From positions 1 through 5,224 of the forward strand of contig CALFXN010000167.1 of the NCBI GenBank assembly GCA_937957815.1: 5,224 nucleotides of DNA. The letters run 5' to 3'. This stretch comes from an uncultured Synergistales bacterium. GTDB lineage: Bacteria; Synergistota; Synergistia; Synergistales; Aminobacteriaceae. The translations under genes and the position numbers were made by a program. Positions 1 through 5,224 of this stretch are shown piece after piece. Position 1 is the stretch's first letter. Each line of letters opens with the position of its first letter. Under the pieces are notes generated by a model, which was given only the letters and a program-made list of their open reading frames with translations, searched no databases and was not told where the DNA came from.

Positions 1-1
1 G

Positions 2-52
2 GGGACACTCTTCTGCGGAAGTATGGACGGCTTTCTGTACGCGCTTCGCTGA
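2..52 (+). CDS. C-terminal fragment of a PQQ-like beta-propeller repeat protein (partial)
   Basis: Only the 3' end of this gene lies in the window: 16 codons and a TGA stop at 50-52, with the 5' part off the left edge. The residues read GTLFCGSMDGFLYALR. This resembles the repeat ending 'G-x-L-Y-x-G-S-x-D-G-x-L-Y-A-L' of PQQ-type beta-propeller proteins, including BamB-like and PQQ-dependent dehydrogenase-like families, which often stop just after the last blade motif. The function of the whole protein cannot be inferred from one strand of one blade. It is convergent with metK, and the hairpin at 74-128 starts 21 bases after its stop. The neighbouring frame is also open here, but it has no recognisable similarity and no nearby stop. 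The repeat call rests on 16 residues, so it is moderate. Confidence 0.55.
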   Translation, partial: GTLFCGSMDGFLYALR

Positions 53-73
53 CCCGCGACGCAACCGCCATCA

Positions 74-128
74 AACGAAGCCAGGGCAGGGGACCGGCGA
101 GAGGCCGGCCCCCTTCCCTGTCTTCGTT
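74..128. terminator. Long hairpin between convergent genes, probable bidirectional terminator
   Basis: A long interrupted inverted repeat lies between the two convergent stop codons. From the outside in, the pairs are AACGAAG (74-80) with CTTCGTT (122-128), AGGG (83-86) with CCCT (116-119), GGGG (89-92) with CCCC (109-112), and CCGGC (94-98) with GCCGG (104-108), around the loop GAGAG (99-103). Short unpaired bases separate the blocks. The T-tracts are poor on both sides (GTTCT on plus, GTTTGAT on minus), so it is a weaker intrinsic terminator than the one at 1403-1432. Its position fits terminating both the beta-propeller gene and metK. Confidence 0.6.
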
Positions 129-146
129 CTCCGCGTTCCGCCCTGC

Positions 147-1349
147 CTACGCCTTTTCGGCCGCCCTGCGAATCGCTTCCGCCATGTCCGTCAGCTCCCA
201 TGAAGGCATCGGATCGAGATCGATCCGGCCCATGTGTCCGTAGGCCGCGACGCGGCGGTACTGCGGCTTCCGCAGGTCGAGCCGGCTGATGATCGCGCCG
301 GGGCGGAAGTCGAAAAGCTCCCGGACGATCGCGGTGATCCGCTCGTCGGATACGCTCCCCGTTCCGAACGTATCGATCATGATCGAAACCGGCTCCGCCA
401 CGCCGATGGCGTACGCCACCTGGATCTGGCACTTGTCGGCCACGCCGGACGCCACGACGTTCTTGGCGACATACCGGGCCATGTAGGCGCCGGAACGGTC
501 CACTTTCGTCGGATCCTTTCCGGAGAACGCGCCGCCGCCGTGGGGCGCCCACCCGCCGTAGGTGTCCACGATGATCTTTCGTCCCGTGAGGCCGGTGTCC
601 GCCATCGGTCCTCCCTTGACGAAACGCCCCGTCGGATTGACGAGCATCCGCGTGTCTTCCTTCATGAGATAGTCGGGGATGACGGGATTGATGACGTGCT
701 CGATGATGTCCGCGCGGATCTGGGACTCCGTCGCGCCGGGATGATGCTGCGTCGACACGATGATCGTGTCCGCACGCACGGCCTCGCCGTTCTGATACTC
801 CAGCGTGACCTGGGTCTTTCCGTCGGGACGGAGATACGGGATGGTCCCCTCCTTGCGCACCTTCGCGAGCCTTCTCGCGAGCCGATGCGCAAGGGCGATG
901 GGCATCGGCAGGAATTCGGGCGTCTCGTTGCACGCGTAGCCGACCATCATCCCCTGGTCCCCGGCGCCGGTCTTCGCGATTTCTTCCTCATGCGCCGCCT
1001 GGCTACGGATTTCCAGCGCCGCGTTCACGCCCTGGGCGATGTCCGCGGATTGCTCGTCGATCGCCGAAATGACCGCGCAGGTGTCGCCGTCGAAGCCGTA
1101 CTTCGCGCGAGTGTAGCCGATATCCTTGATGATATCCCGGGTGAGCTTCGGGATATCCACGTAGGTGCTTGTGGTTATCTCGCCCGCGACGAGCACGAGC
1201 CCAGTCGTCACGAGAACTTCGCACGCCACGCGTCCCTTAGGGTCGTCCTTGAGGATAGCGTCGAGGACGCCGTCGGAAATCTGATCGGCCACCTTGTCGG
1301 GGTGCCCCTCCGTCACTGATTCCGAAGTGAACAGAAACTTTTCCGCCAT
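147..1349 (-). CDS. metK: S-adenosylmethionine synthetase (methionine adenosyltransferase)
   Basis: MetK makes S-adenosylmethionine from methionine and ATP, releasing phosphate and pyrophosphate; it is a cytosolic enzyme, usually a tetramer. The 400-residue product has the family's normal length. The N-terminal nucleotide and metal-binding motif GHPDK is at residues 15-19. The first family signature, GAGDQGMM, begins at residue 128. The second, [15 protein letters not shown], is at 271-285. The C-terminal domain is intact. I chose the ATG at 1349 because the protein then begins [19 protein letters not shown], as in known MetK proteins, and AAGAAGGGGG (1359-1368) lies 9 bases upstream. The frame stays open to an ATG at 1493, but that extension runs through the riboswitch and terminator and is not real. 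Expression should be controlled by the SAM-I riboswitch upstream. The stop is TAG. Confidence 0.98.
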   Translation of the reverse strand: MAEKFLFTSESVTEGHPDKVADQISDGVLDAILKDDPKGRVACEVLVTTGLVLVAGEITTSTYVDIPKLTRDIIKDIGYTRAKYGFDGDTCAVISAIDEQSADIAQGVNAALEIRSQAAHEEEIAKTGAGDQGMMVGYACNETPEFLPMPIALAHRLARRLAKVRKEGTIPYLRPDGKTQVTLEYQNGEAVRADTIIVSTQHHPGATESQIRADIIEHVINPVIPDYLMKEDTRMLVNPTGRFVKGGPMADTGLTGRKIIVDTYGGWAPHGGGAFSGKDPTKVDRSGAYMARYVAKNVVASGVADKCQIQVAYAIGVAEPVSIMIDTFGTGSVSDERITAIVRELFDFRPGAIISRLDLRKPQYRRVAAYGHMGRIDLDPMPSWELTDMAEAIRRAAEKA

Positions 1350-1402
1350 ATGTCGTAACCCCCTTCTTCGATCTGAAAACACGTTTCCCGCAAATACGAC
1401 AC

Positions 1403-1432
1403 AAAAAAGGCCCTTCCCGAGGAAGGGCCTTT
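1403..1432 (-). terminator. Intrinsic terminator of the metK SAM riboswitch (attenuator)
   Basis: On the minus strand GGCCCTTCC (1429-1421), a three-base loop TCG and GGAAGGGCC (1417-1409) form a perfect 9-bp GC-rich stem, followed by a run of six T (1408-1403). Three A (1432-1430) before the stem can pair with the first three T. It lies 22 bases past the riboswitch aptamer and 53 bases before the metK start, where an S-box expression platform belongs. When SAM is bound, this hairpin should form and stop transcription before metK. Confidence 0.95.
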
Positions 1433-1456
1433 CATTCGCATACAGCCGCTTTCCTC
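1419..1456 (-). promoter_or_regulatory. Antiterminator pairing of the metK leader
   Basis: On the minus strand the 3' half of aptamer helix P1 and the bases after it (1456-1445, GAGGAAAGCGGC) can pair with the 5' arm of the terminator (1428-1419, GCCCTTCCTC). The pairs are GAGGAA with TTCCTC, then G-C, then GGC with GCC, with two single-base bulges, ten pairs in all. This pairing competes with both P1 and the terminator stem, so it is the expected ON structure when SAM is scarce. It was drawn by hand and no energies were computed. Confidence 0.75.
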
Positions 1457-1557
1457 TTATCATCCGCCGCACGGGCGCTGGTTTTGGCACCATGTCTGGA
1501 AAAACAGGTTGCCGGGCATCATCGGGCCAGTCCCTCCGCCGCTCTCGATAAGAGATT
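1454..1557 (-). promoter_or_regulatory. SAM-I (S-box) riboswitch aptamer upstream of metK
   Basis: The minus-strand sequence follows the S-box consensus almost base for base. It starts CTCTTATCGAGAG (1554-1542), continues GCGGCGGAGGGACTGGCCC into the kink-turn and loop of P2, then has GATGATGCCC and GGCAACC (1513-1507). GGTGCC (1491-1486) closes P3. CGCC and GGCG (1477-1474 and 1468-1465) form the P4 core. GATGATAAGAG (1464-1454) returns to close P1, where CTCTTATC pairs perfectly with GATAAGAG. The family binds S-adenosylmethionine and normally switches genes of methionine and cysteine metabolism off. Here it precedes metK, its product's own synthase gene, giving direct feedback. The terminator and antiterminator downstream show control by transcription attenuation. 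Confidence 0.97.
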
Positions 1558-1589
1558 TTCAGTTGTCAAAGAATCACAAACGCCAGAGA

Positions 1590-1617
1590 ATTATACGCGA
1601 TAGCAAGAGCTTGTCAA
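1590..1617 (-). promoter_or_regulatory. Consensus housekeeping-sigma promoter of the metK leader
   Basis: On the minus strand TTGACA (1617-1612) and TATAAT (1595-1590) both match the sigma-70/sigma-A consensus in all six positions, with a 16-base spacer. The predicted start of transcription is near 1582-1584, so the aptamer begins roughly 27 bases into the RNA. The -35 box begins 8 bases after the nrdJ stop codon, so the promoter fills the gap between the two genes. A strong, unregulated promoter followed by an attenuator is the usual design for S-box genes. Confidence 0.92.
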
Positions 1618-1624
1618 TCGTCCG

Positions 1625-4171
1625 CTATTTGCACGGCGAATAGCCGCAGCTGAAGCAGTAGGCGCAGCCCGAGACCATCTCCATCGGGCTGTCGCACTCG
1701 GGACACTTCTTCCCGCGGTCGTCGCCCCCGTGCGGCGTCTCGCGCCGGATCAGCTTTTCCAGAAGCAGCGCCACCGCATCCGGAATGGAACGCGCCACCT
1801 GCTCCTCGTCGGAGTCGAAGAGCCACGCCTCCTTGCCCGAAAGGCCCTTGAGCGTCGCGATGAAGTCCTCCAGCTTACCGCCGCTCCGAAGGCCGATCGA
1901 TATCGCCCGGGAGAGCGCCTCGGTCATCGCCTTGAGTTCGGAGCCGCTTTTGCCGATCGACGCGAACACTTCAAACGGTTCGTCCCCGTCGAAATTCAGC
2001 GTGACGTAGACGCTCCCCCACGGCGTATGCTCCTTGATCGTCTTCCCGAAGACGATCATTCCGGGGCGCTCCTTCACGCGGCTGGTGTGCGGAACCTGCT
2101 GCTCGCGCTTCGCTCCTGCGGCTTCCTGTTTGCCCTTCACGTCGACGGGCTGGTCGTTGCGCGATCCGTCGCGATAGATCGTGATTCCCTTCGCGCCGAA
2201 GCGATAGCACATCTCGTAGACGCCGCGAACGTCCTCCACGGTCGCCTCGTTCGGGAGATTCACGGTCTTGCTGATGCCGCTGTCGACATGCGCCGCAAAG
2301 CGTCCGACGACGCTGACGTGCTCCTTGGTCCCGATGTCGTAGGCCGTGACGAAGACGGGGTCCGCGATCCGTCCCGAACGCCGGAGTTCCTCGCGCTGGT
2401 CGGGGGAGAGGAGCCGGTGCCAGAACTCCCGCGTTTCGGCGCCCGAGGCGTCGGTCCGGACGATCCGGCGCGACCAGGACCACGCAAAATTCGGCTCCAC
2501 GCCGGGGCTCGCATCGATAAGCATCGAGATGGACCCGGTCGGTGCGATCGAAAGCCTGCGGCTGTTGCGCAGCCGTCCTTCAAAGAGCGCCCGGACCACG
2601 CGCGCGGCGTCTTCGGGAGATCGCCGCGCAAGCGCTTCGACCGCGTTGACGAGCGTGTAGGGGATCCGATCCCCGCCGCGCATCGCCTCGACCAGTCCGG
2701 CAAGGTTCTCCGGGCGGACCTCTTCGGGAATGCGCCCCGTTCCGCCGTCGGTCCTCCACGCCCCAAACAGCTCGCGGACGAGCCCGGACTCCGGGAAGGA
2801 CGCTTTGCCCATCTCGTCGACCATATCGACGGTCGCCTGAAGCGCGGCCGAAGACATCAGGGACGCAAGGCGGTCGCAGAACGCGAGGAAGTCATCCGCG
2901 CCGTACCGGAGACGCAGGCGGATCGCCGCATCCGCGAGCCCCATGATTCCGAGACCGACGGGACGTATCCGCTTCGTGCGGTCCTCGATCCGCGGCAGCG
3001 GGTAGGAACACGCGTCGATCACGAGGTCCAGATAGTACATGGAGCGGAAGACCTGGTTCTCGAACGCGGCGGCGTCGAATCCCGAACCGACGAAGGTGTC
3101 CGCATTGACCGAACCGAGGTTGCAGCTCGTATAATTGGGCAACGGCTGTTCGCCGCAGGGATTCGTGGACTCGATGCGCCACTCGGGCCCCATTTTGAGA
3201 AGGTTGTCGGCGTTCGCCCGGTCGATGAAGAAGACCCCGGGGTCGCCGCGTTTCCAGGCGCTTTCGCAGATCGCCGTCATGAGTTCGGCCGCCGGAATCG
3301 TCCGGACGACCGAACCGTCCTTCCGGGAGCGCAGCGCGAATCCCTCTCCGGCCCCGGCCGCGCGGATCAGCGCGTCGGAAAGGCAGACCGAGATGTTGAA
3401 GTAGGGGAACTTGCCCTCCTCTTCCTTGCTCCGGATGAAGTCGAGGATATCGGGGTGATCGTCGTAGAGCATCCCCATGAGAGCCGCGCGGCGGCGACCG
3501 CCCTGGACGACGACCGCCCCCATCGTGTTCCACGTCTCCATGAACGATATCGGCCCGGAGGCCTTGCCGCCGACGCCGCCGTTGATTTCCGACCCCCGTT
3601 CGCGCAGGTTTCCGAAATTTCCGCCGACGCCGCCGCCGAACTTGCTGATCACCGCGGCGTCCTTCACGGAGTCGAAGATCCCCTCGATGCTGTCCCCTAC
3701 CGAGATAACGAAACACGCGAAGAGCTGCTGGTTCTTCGTCTTCGACCGCTGCAACAGCGCGTAATCCGCGAACGTCAGCGTCTCCGGATCCCCGTAGATC
3801 CGCGCGGCCATGTCCGACCGTATCGTCAGCCCCGCCCCAGCGCCGAAGAGGCACGGCGAGTTGAACAGGAAACGGCGCGCGCACAGGTCGGCGTACATGT
3901 TGGCTTCGAGCGTCCGGAGCCATTCGAGCGACGCGGGATCATCCGCATCGAGATACAGCGACTCCGCCGACGCGACGATCCGCGAAACGCGGCGCGCGAA
4001 TTCGTGAAAGCTCGCCTCCCGCCTCACAGCTCCGGTCGCATCGTCGTATCGGAGCGAAAAATAGCGCTGGGCGAGAAGCCACTCCGCGTTCTCCGAGAGA
4101 TCCGGAGGCTGTACGGCAGCGGAAGCGGAGAACGGAACGAATCGGTCGCGATAGTCCATCGGAGAATCCAT
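1625..4171 (-). CDS. nrdJ: Adenosylcobalamin-dependent (class II) ribonucleotide reductase
   Basis: NrdJ reduces ribonucleotides to deoxyribonucleotides, using adenosylcobalamin to generate the active-site thiyl radical, so it needs neither oxygen nor a separate radical-generating subunit. The 848-residue product shows the ten-stranded barrel motifs in order: the first redox cysteine C153 (LFACFV), GGRRRAALMG from 224, the catalytic NPCGE at 337-341 (N337, C339, E341), the partner redox cysteine C350 (TSCNLGSVN), and the phosphate-binding APTGSISM at 543-550. A TSCPD-type domain covers about 695-780 (GKSGSELKAM at 740-749). The tail has six cysteines (C823, C826, C836, C839, C842, C847), typical of class II enzymes, where they carry reducing equivalents and bind zinc. 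No nrdB-like gene is in view, and there is no intein. The ATG at 4171 touches GGAAGG with no spacer. The in-frame ATG at 4159 (844 residues) is an alternative start with better spacing. An in-frame TAA at 4216-4218 limits further extension. The stop is TAG. Confidence 0.96.
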   Translation of the reverse strand: MDSPMDYRDRFVPFSASAAVQPPDLSENAEWLLAQRYFSLRYDDATGAVRREASFHEFARRVSRIVASAESLYLDADDPASLEWLRTLEANMYADLCARRFLFNSPCLFGAGAGLTIRSDMAARIYGDPETLTFADYALLQRSKTKNQQLFACFVISVGDSIEGIFDSVKDAAVISKFGGGVGGNFGNLRERGSEINGGVGGKASGPISFMETWNTMGAVVVQGGRRRAALMGMLYDDHPDILDFIRSKEEEGKFPYFNISVCLSDALIRAAGAGEGFALRSRKDGSVVRTIPAAELMTAICESAWKRGDPGVFFIDRANADNLLKMGPEWRIESTNPCGEQPLPNYTSCNLGSVNADTFVGSGFDAAAFENQVFRSMYYLDLVIDACSYPLPRIEDRTKRIRPVGLGIMGLADAAIRLRLRYGADDFLAFCDRLASLMSSAALQATVDMVDEMGKASFPESGLVRELFGAWRTDGGTGRIPEEVRPENLAGLVEAMRGGDRIPYTLVNAVEALARRSPEDAARVVRALFEGRLRNSRRLSIAPTGSISMLIDASPGVEPNFAWSWSRRIVRTDASGAETREFWHRLLSPDQREELRRSGRIADPVFVTAYDIGTKEHVSVVGRFAAHVDSGISKTVNLPNEATVEDVRGVYEMCYRFGAKGITIYRDGSRNDQPVDVKGKQEAAGAKREQQVPHTSRVKERPGMIVFGKTIKEHTPWGSVYVTLNFDGDEPFEVFASIGKSGSELKAMTEALSRAISIGLRSGGKLEDFIATLKGLSGKEAWLFDSDEEQVARSIPDAVALLLEKLIRRETPHGGDDRGKKCPECDSPMEMVSGCAYCFSCGYSPCK

Positions 4172-4213
4172 CCTTCCATAAATAGCGTATTCTATTGAAA
4201 ATAACGAGTAAAA

Positions 4214-4229
4214 ACGTTATATGTTGTGT
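4214..4229 (-). promoter_or_regulatory. Possible NrdR box upstream of nrdJ
   Basis: The minus strand reads ACACAACATATAACGT, matching the remembered NrdR consensus ACACWATATATWGTGT at 13 of 16 positions; the left half is nearly perfect and the right half is weak. NrdR is the ATP/dATP-sensing repressor of ribonucleotide reductase genes. The site starts 43 bases upstream of the nrdJ start and overlaps the TATAAC -10 candidate. NrdR usually binds paired boxes three helical turns apart. The only partner is a degenerate site at 4240-4255 (10 of 16), 26 bases centre to centre, which does not fit that spacing. This is a candidate only. Confidence 0.35.
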
Positions 4230-4361
4230 GATCACGGGAACACACTGTATCATACCCGCAACGCCGGAGCAAGCCGGGAAGCCCAATCTCAGCCGGATAT
4301 CAGTCTCCCGTCTTCCGTGATCCGGACCGCGCGAATGTCTTCGGGACGATTCGCGGACGAT

Positions 4362-4380
4362 GGTGTAGTATATCCACACC
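4362..4380. repeat. Operator-like inverted repeat in the patB-like gene's upstream region
   Basis: GGTGT (4362-4366) faces ACACC (4376-4380) around a nine-base AT-rich centre, with one further G-C pair (4368 and 4374). It lies 53 bases before the TTG start and overlaps both the TAGTAT candidate -10 on plus and the TATACT candidate -10 on minus. That is where a repressor acting on divergent promoters could sit. I do not recognise the motif as belonging to a known regulator. Confidence 0.4.
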
Positions 4381-4384
4381 GGTT

Positions 4385-4406
4385 TTGTATCCGACAATGG
4401 ATACGA
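4385..4406 (+). repeat. Inverted repeat forming a leader hairpin before the patB-like gene
   Basis: TTGTATCC (4385-4392) pairs with GGATACGA (4399-4406), including one G-U pair, around the loop GACAAT. The hairpin ends 12 bases before the GAGGAG Shine-Dalgarno. GATAC recurs as a direct repeat at 4409-4413, so the upstream GTATC could also pair with that copy. It could be a regulatory hairpin, an operator for a DNA-binding protein, or chance. There is no T-run after it, so it is not a terminator. Confidence 0.4.
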
Positions 4407-4432
4407 TTGATACTCAGAGAGGAGAGAGATTT

Positions 4433-5178
4433 TTGGGACAATATGATTTCGACACCGTCATCGAACGGACGAATACGTGCAGCTCGAAATGGGATCTTAT
4501 GACGCCGCTTTTCGGGCGCAACAACCTACTGCCCATGTGGGTCGCGGACATGGACTTCAAGGCGCCACCCGAGGTGAGCGACGTTCTCCGGAAACGCGTG
4601 GAACACGGAATCTATGGCTACACGAAGCGGATGCCGTCCTATTACGAAGCCATCGTCTCGTGGGTCGCGCGCCGATTCGGATGGACGATCAAGCCGGAAT
4701 GGATCTGCCATTCGCCCGGCGTCGTCCCCGCGCTCTCCATGGCGATCCTGACCTATACGCAGCCCGGCGATGGCGTTCTCATCCAGCCGCCCGTGTACTA
4801 TCCTTTCTTCGACGTCATCGGCGGACGAGGGAGGCGGATCGTCGAAAATCCGCTCCGGTTCACGGGAGATCGCTTCGAGATCGATTTCGAGGATCTCGAG
4901 CGCAAGCTCGACCCTTCTGTGACGATGATGTTCCTCTGTTCGCCGCACAATCCGGTCGGCCGCGTCTGGACGCGCGAGGAACTCACCCGAATCGTGGATC
5001 TCTGCGCCGAGCGGAACGTCCTCATCGTGGCGGACGAAATCCATTCCGACATCGTCTTCCCGTGGGCGAAGCACACACCGGTCGCGTCGATCTCGGAGAA
5101 GGCCGCGTCGATCTCGCTCACGACGATCGCCCCGAGCAAGACGTTCAACATCGCCGGGCTTTCGACGTCCATGGTGAT
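4433..5178 (+). CDS. patB: PatB/MalY-type PLP-dependent cystathionine beta-lyase (partial, 3' end missing)
   Basis: This is a fold-type I pyridoxal-phosphate C-S lyase of the PatB/MalY family, which cleaves cystathionine to homocysteine, pyruvate and ammonia and often also degrades cysteine. Only 248 codons are present of a family norm near 390. Visible family motifs are LLPMWVADMDFKAP at 32-45, HGIYGYT at 58-64, QPPVYYPFF at 118-126, SPHNPVGR at 170-177 (N173 near the cofactor ring), VADEIHSD at 199-206 (D201 for the pyridine nitrogen), and the Schiff-base lysine K236 in APSKTFNIAGL. I chose the TTG at 4433 because GAGGAG (4419-4424) lies 8 bases upstream and the protein then starts MGQYDFDTVIER, in line with PatB and MalY. 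The first in-frame ATG is codon 23, inside conserved sequence. The frame stays open through the adapter at 5179, so residues beyond V248 are artefact. PatB fits better than MalY by resemblance, but substrate preference is not decidable. Confidence 0.93.
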
Positions 5179-5224
5179 AGATCGGAAGAGCACACGTCTG
5201 AACTCCAGTCACGTGGCCTTATCT
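5179..5224 (+). other. Illumina TruSeq adapter and index left on the contig end (sequencing artefact)
   Basis: The sequence from 5179 begins AGATCGGAAGAGCACACGTC and continues through 5212 exactly as the TruSeq read-1 3' adapter. A six-base index, GTGGCC, follows at 5213-5218, then TT and ATCT, which starts the next constant adapter segment. I recall GTGGCC as TruSeq index 20. The patB-like frame has its expected conserved residues up to 5176, so the junction is at about 5178/5179. These 46 bases are not part of any genome and should be trimmed. Confidence 0.98.

Larger units (their letters stand above)
4172..4432. other. Divergent intergenic region between nrdJ and the patB-like gene
   Basis: This 261-base stretch holds no credible gene. 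It should contain the promoters of both divergent genes. The AT-rich part beside nrdJ (4176-4230) holds a possible NrdR box and a minus-strand TATAAC (4221-4216), but no good -35 for it. A second minus-strand candidate is TTGTCG (4397-4392) with TATACT (4372-4367), but its 19-base spacer is long. For the plus strand, TAGTAT (4366-4371) is the best -10 I see and lacks a convincing -35. The middle (4261-4350) is GC-rich with CCGGAT (4293-4298) facing ATCCGG (4320-4325) across 21 bases. I see no cobalamin, SAM or T-box leader on either strand. Confidence 0.7.

Noticed and set aside
1350..1493. 48-codon N-terminal extension of MetK from an ATG at 1493
   Set aside because: It would translate riboswitch and terminator sequence, the residues have no MetK similarity, and the ATG at 1349 has a good Shine-Dalgarno and the family N-terminus.
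1564..1569. Second TTGACA on the minus strand inside the metK leader
   Set aside because: No -10-like hexamer lies 15-19 bases downstream, where the sequence is the riboswitch P1 and P2; the perfect promoter at 1590-1617 explains transcription.
1730..4198. 822-codon open frame on the plus strand opposite nrdJ, with a similar 361-codon frame opposite metK (234-1319)
   Set aside because: Both are antisense shadows of strongly conserved genes in GC-rich DNA. Their translations are rich in Arg, Asp and Pro without recognisable motifs, and neither has a plausible ribosome-binding site or context.
3939..4397. 152-codon minus-strand frame spanning the intergenic region and the 5' part of nrdJ
   Set aside because: It overlaps nrdJ out of frame for about half its length, has no Shine-Dalgarno and no recognisable motif.
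4172..4432. Cobalamin riboswitch upstream of nrdJ, which would fit a B12-dependent enzyme
   Set aside because: I found no B12-box-like core on the minus strand, and the likely leader is too short for the usual cobalamin aptamer of about 200 bases.
4221..4502. 93-codon plus-strand frame across the intergenic region
   Set aside because: It overlaps the patB-like start in another frame, lacks a ribosome-binding site, and has composition unlike a conserved protein.
1..5178. Search for a mobile element, CRISPR array, toxin-antitoxin, defence or other unusual system
   Set aside because: All coding capacity is explained by conserved metabolic genes, and there are no transposase, integrase, tRNA, direct-repeat array or terminal inverted repeat signals.
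4526..5212. 228-codon minus-strand frame beginning MTGVQTCALPIY, and a 131-codon one (4798-5193) beginning MLFRSI
   Set aside because: Both start inside the adapter and then run antisense to the patB-like gene; they are assembly artefacts plus shadow.

Overview
The window is a GC-rich (about 60% by eye) bacterial fragment of housekeeping metabolism. It carries a 3'-terminal scrap of one gene, two complete genes on the minus strand (metK and nrdJ) and a plus-strand gene cut off by the right end. The last 46 bases are not biological: positions 5179-5224 match an Illumina TruSeq adapter with its index, so native sequence stops at about 5178. This points to a short-read, probably metagenomic, contig. 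A SAM-I (S-box) riboswitch, a class II ribonucleotide reductase and a PatB/MalY-type lyase together fit several phyla (Firmicutes and various GC-rich anaerobic or environmental lineages), so I do not assign a taxon.

Layout, left to right. Positions 2-52 (+) encode the last 16 residues of a protein whose ending resembles a PQQ-type beta-propeller repeat. A long imperfect hairpin at 74-128 separates it from the convergent metK and could terminate both. metK (147-1349, -) encodes S-adenosylmethionine synthetase. Its leader (1350-1617) holds a promoter with both consensus hexamers, a textbook SAM-I aptamer, an antiterminator that can be drawn by hand, and a strong intrinsic terminator. SAM made by MetK should therefore shut off its own gene by premature termination. 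nrdJ (1625-4171, -) lies upstream of metK on the same strand. It encodes an adenosylcobalamin-dependent class II ribonucleotide reductase with its catalytic cysteines, TSCPD domain and cysteine-rich C-terminal tail. There is no terminator between the nrdJ stop and the metK promoter, so nrdJ transcripts probably run into the SAM-controlled terminator.

The 261-base divergent intergenic region (4172-4432) contains a possible NrdR box next to nrdJ, two inverted repeats nearer the other gene, and weak promoter candidates. From 4433 (+) a patB/malY-type pyridoxal-phosphate C-S lyase gene starts at TTG behind a well-placed Shine-Dalgarno. It keeps its catalytic lysine and is truncated after 248 codons.

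metK and the patB-like gene both belong to sulfur amino acid metabolism (homocysteine release and SAM synthesis). NrdJ supplies deoxynucleotides and depends on vitamin B12. I found no mobile element, CRISPR array, tRNA, rRNA or defence system, and nothing that supports an undescribed system. The points most worth attention are the adapter, the legible riboswitch expression platform and the nrdJ-metK transcriptional arrangement.
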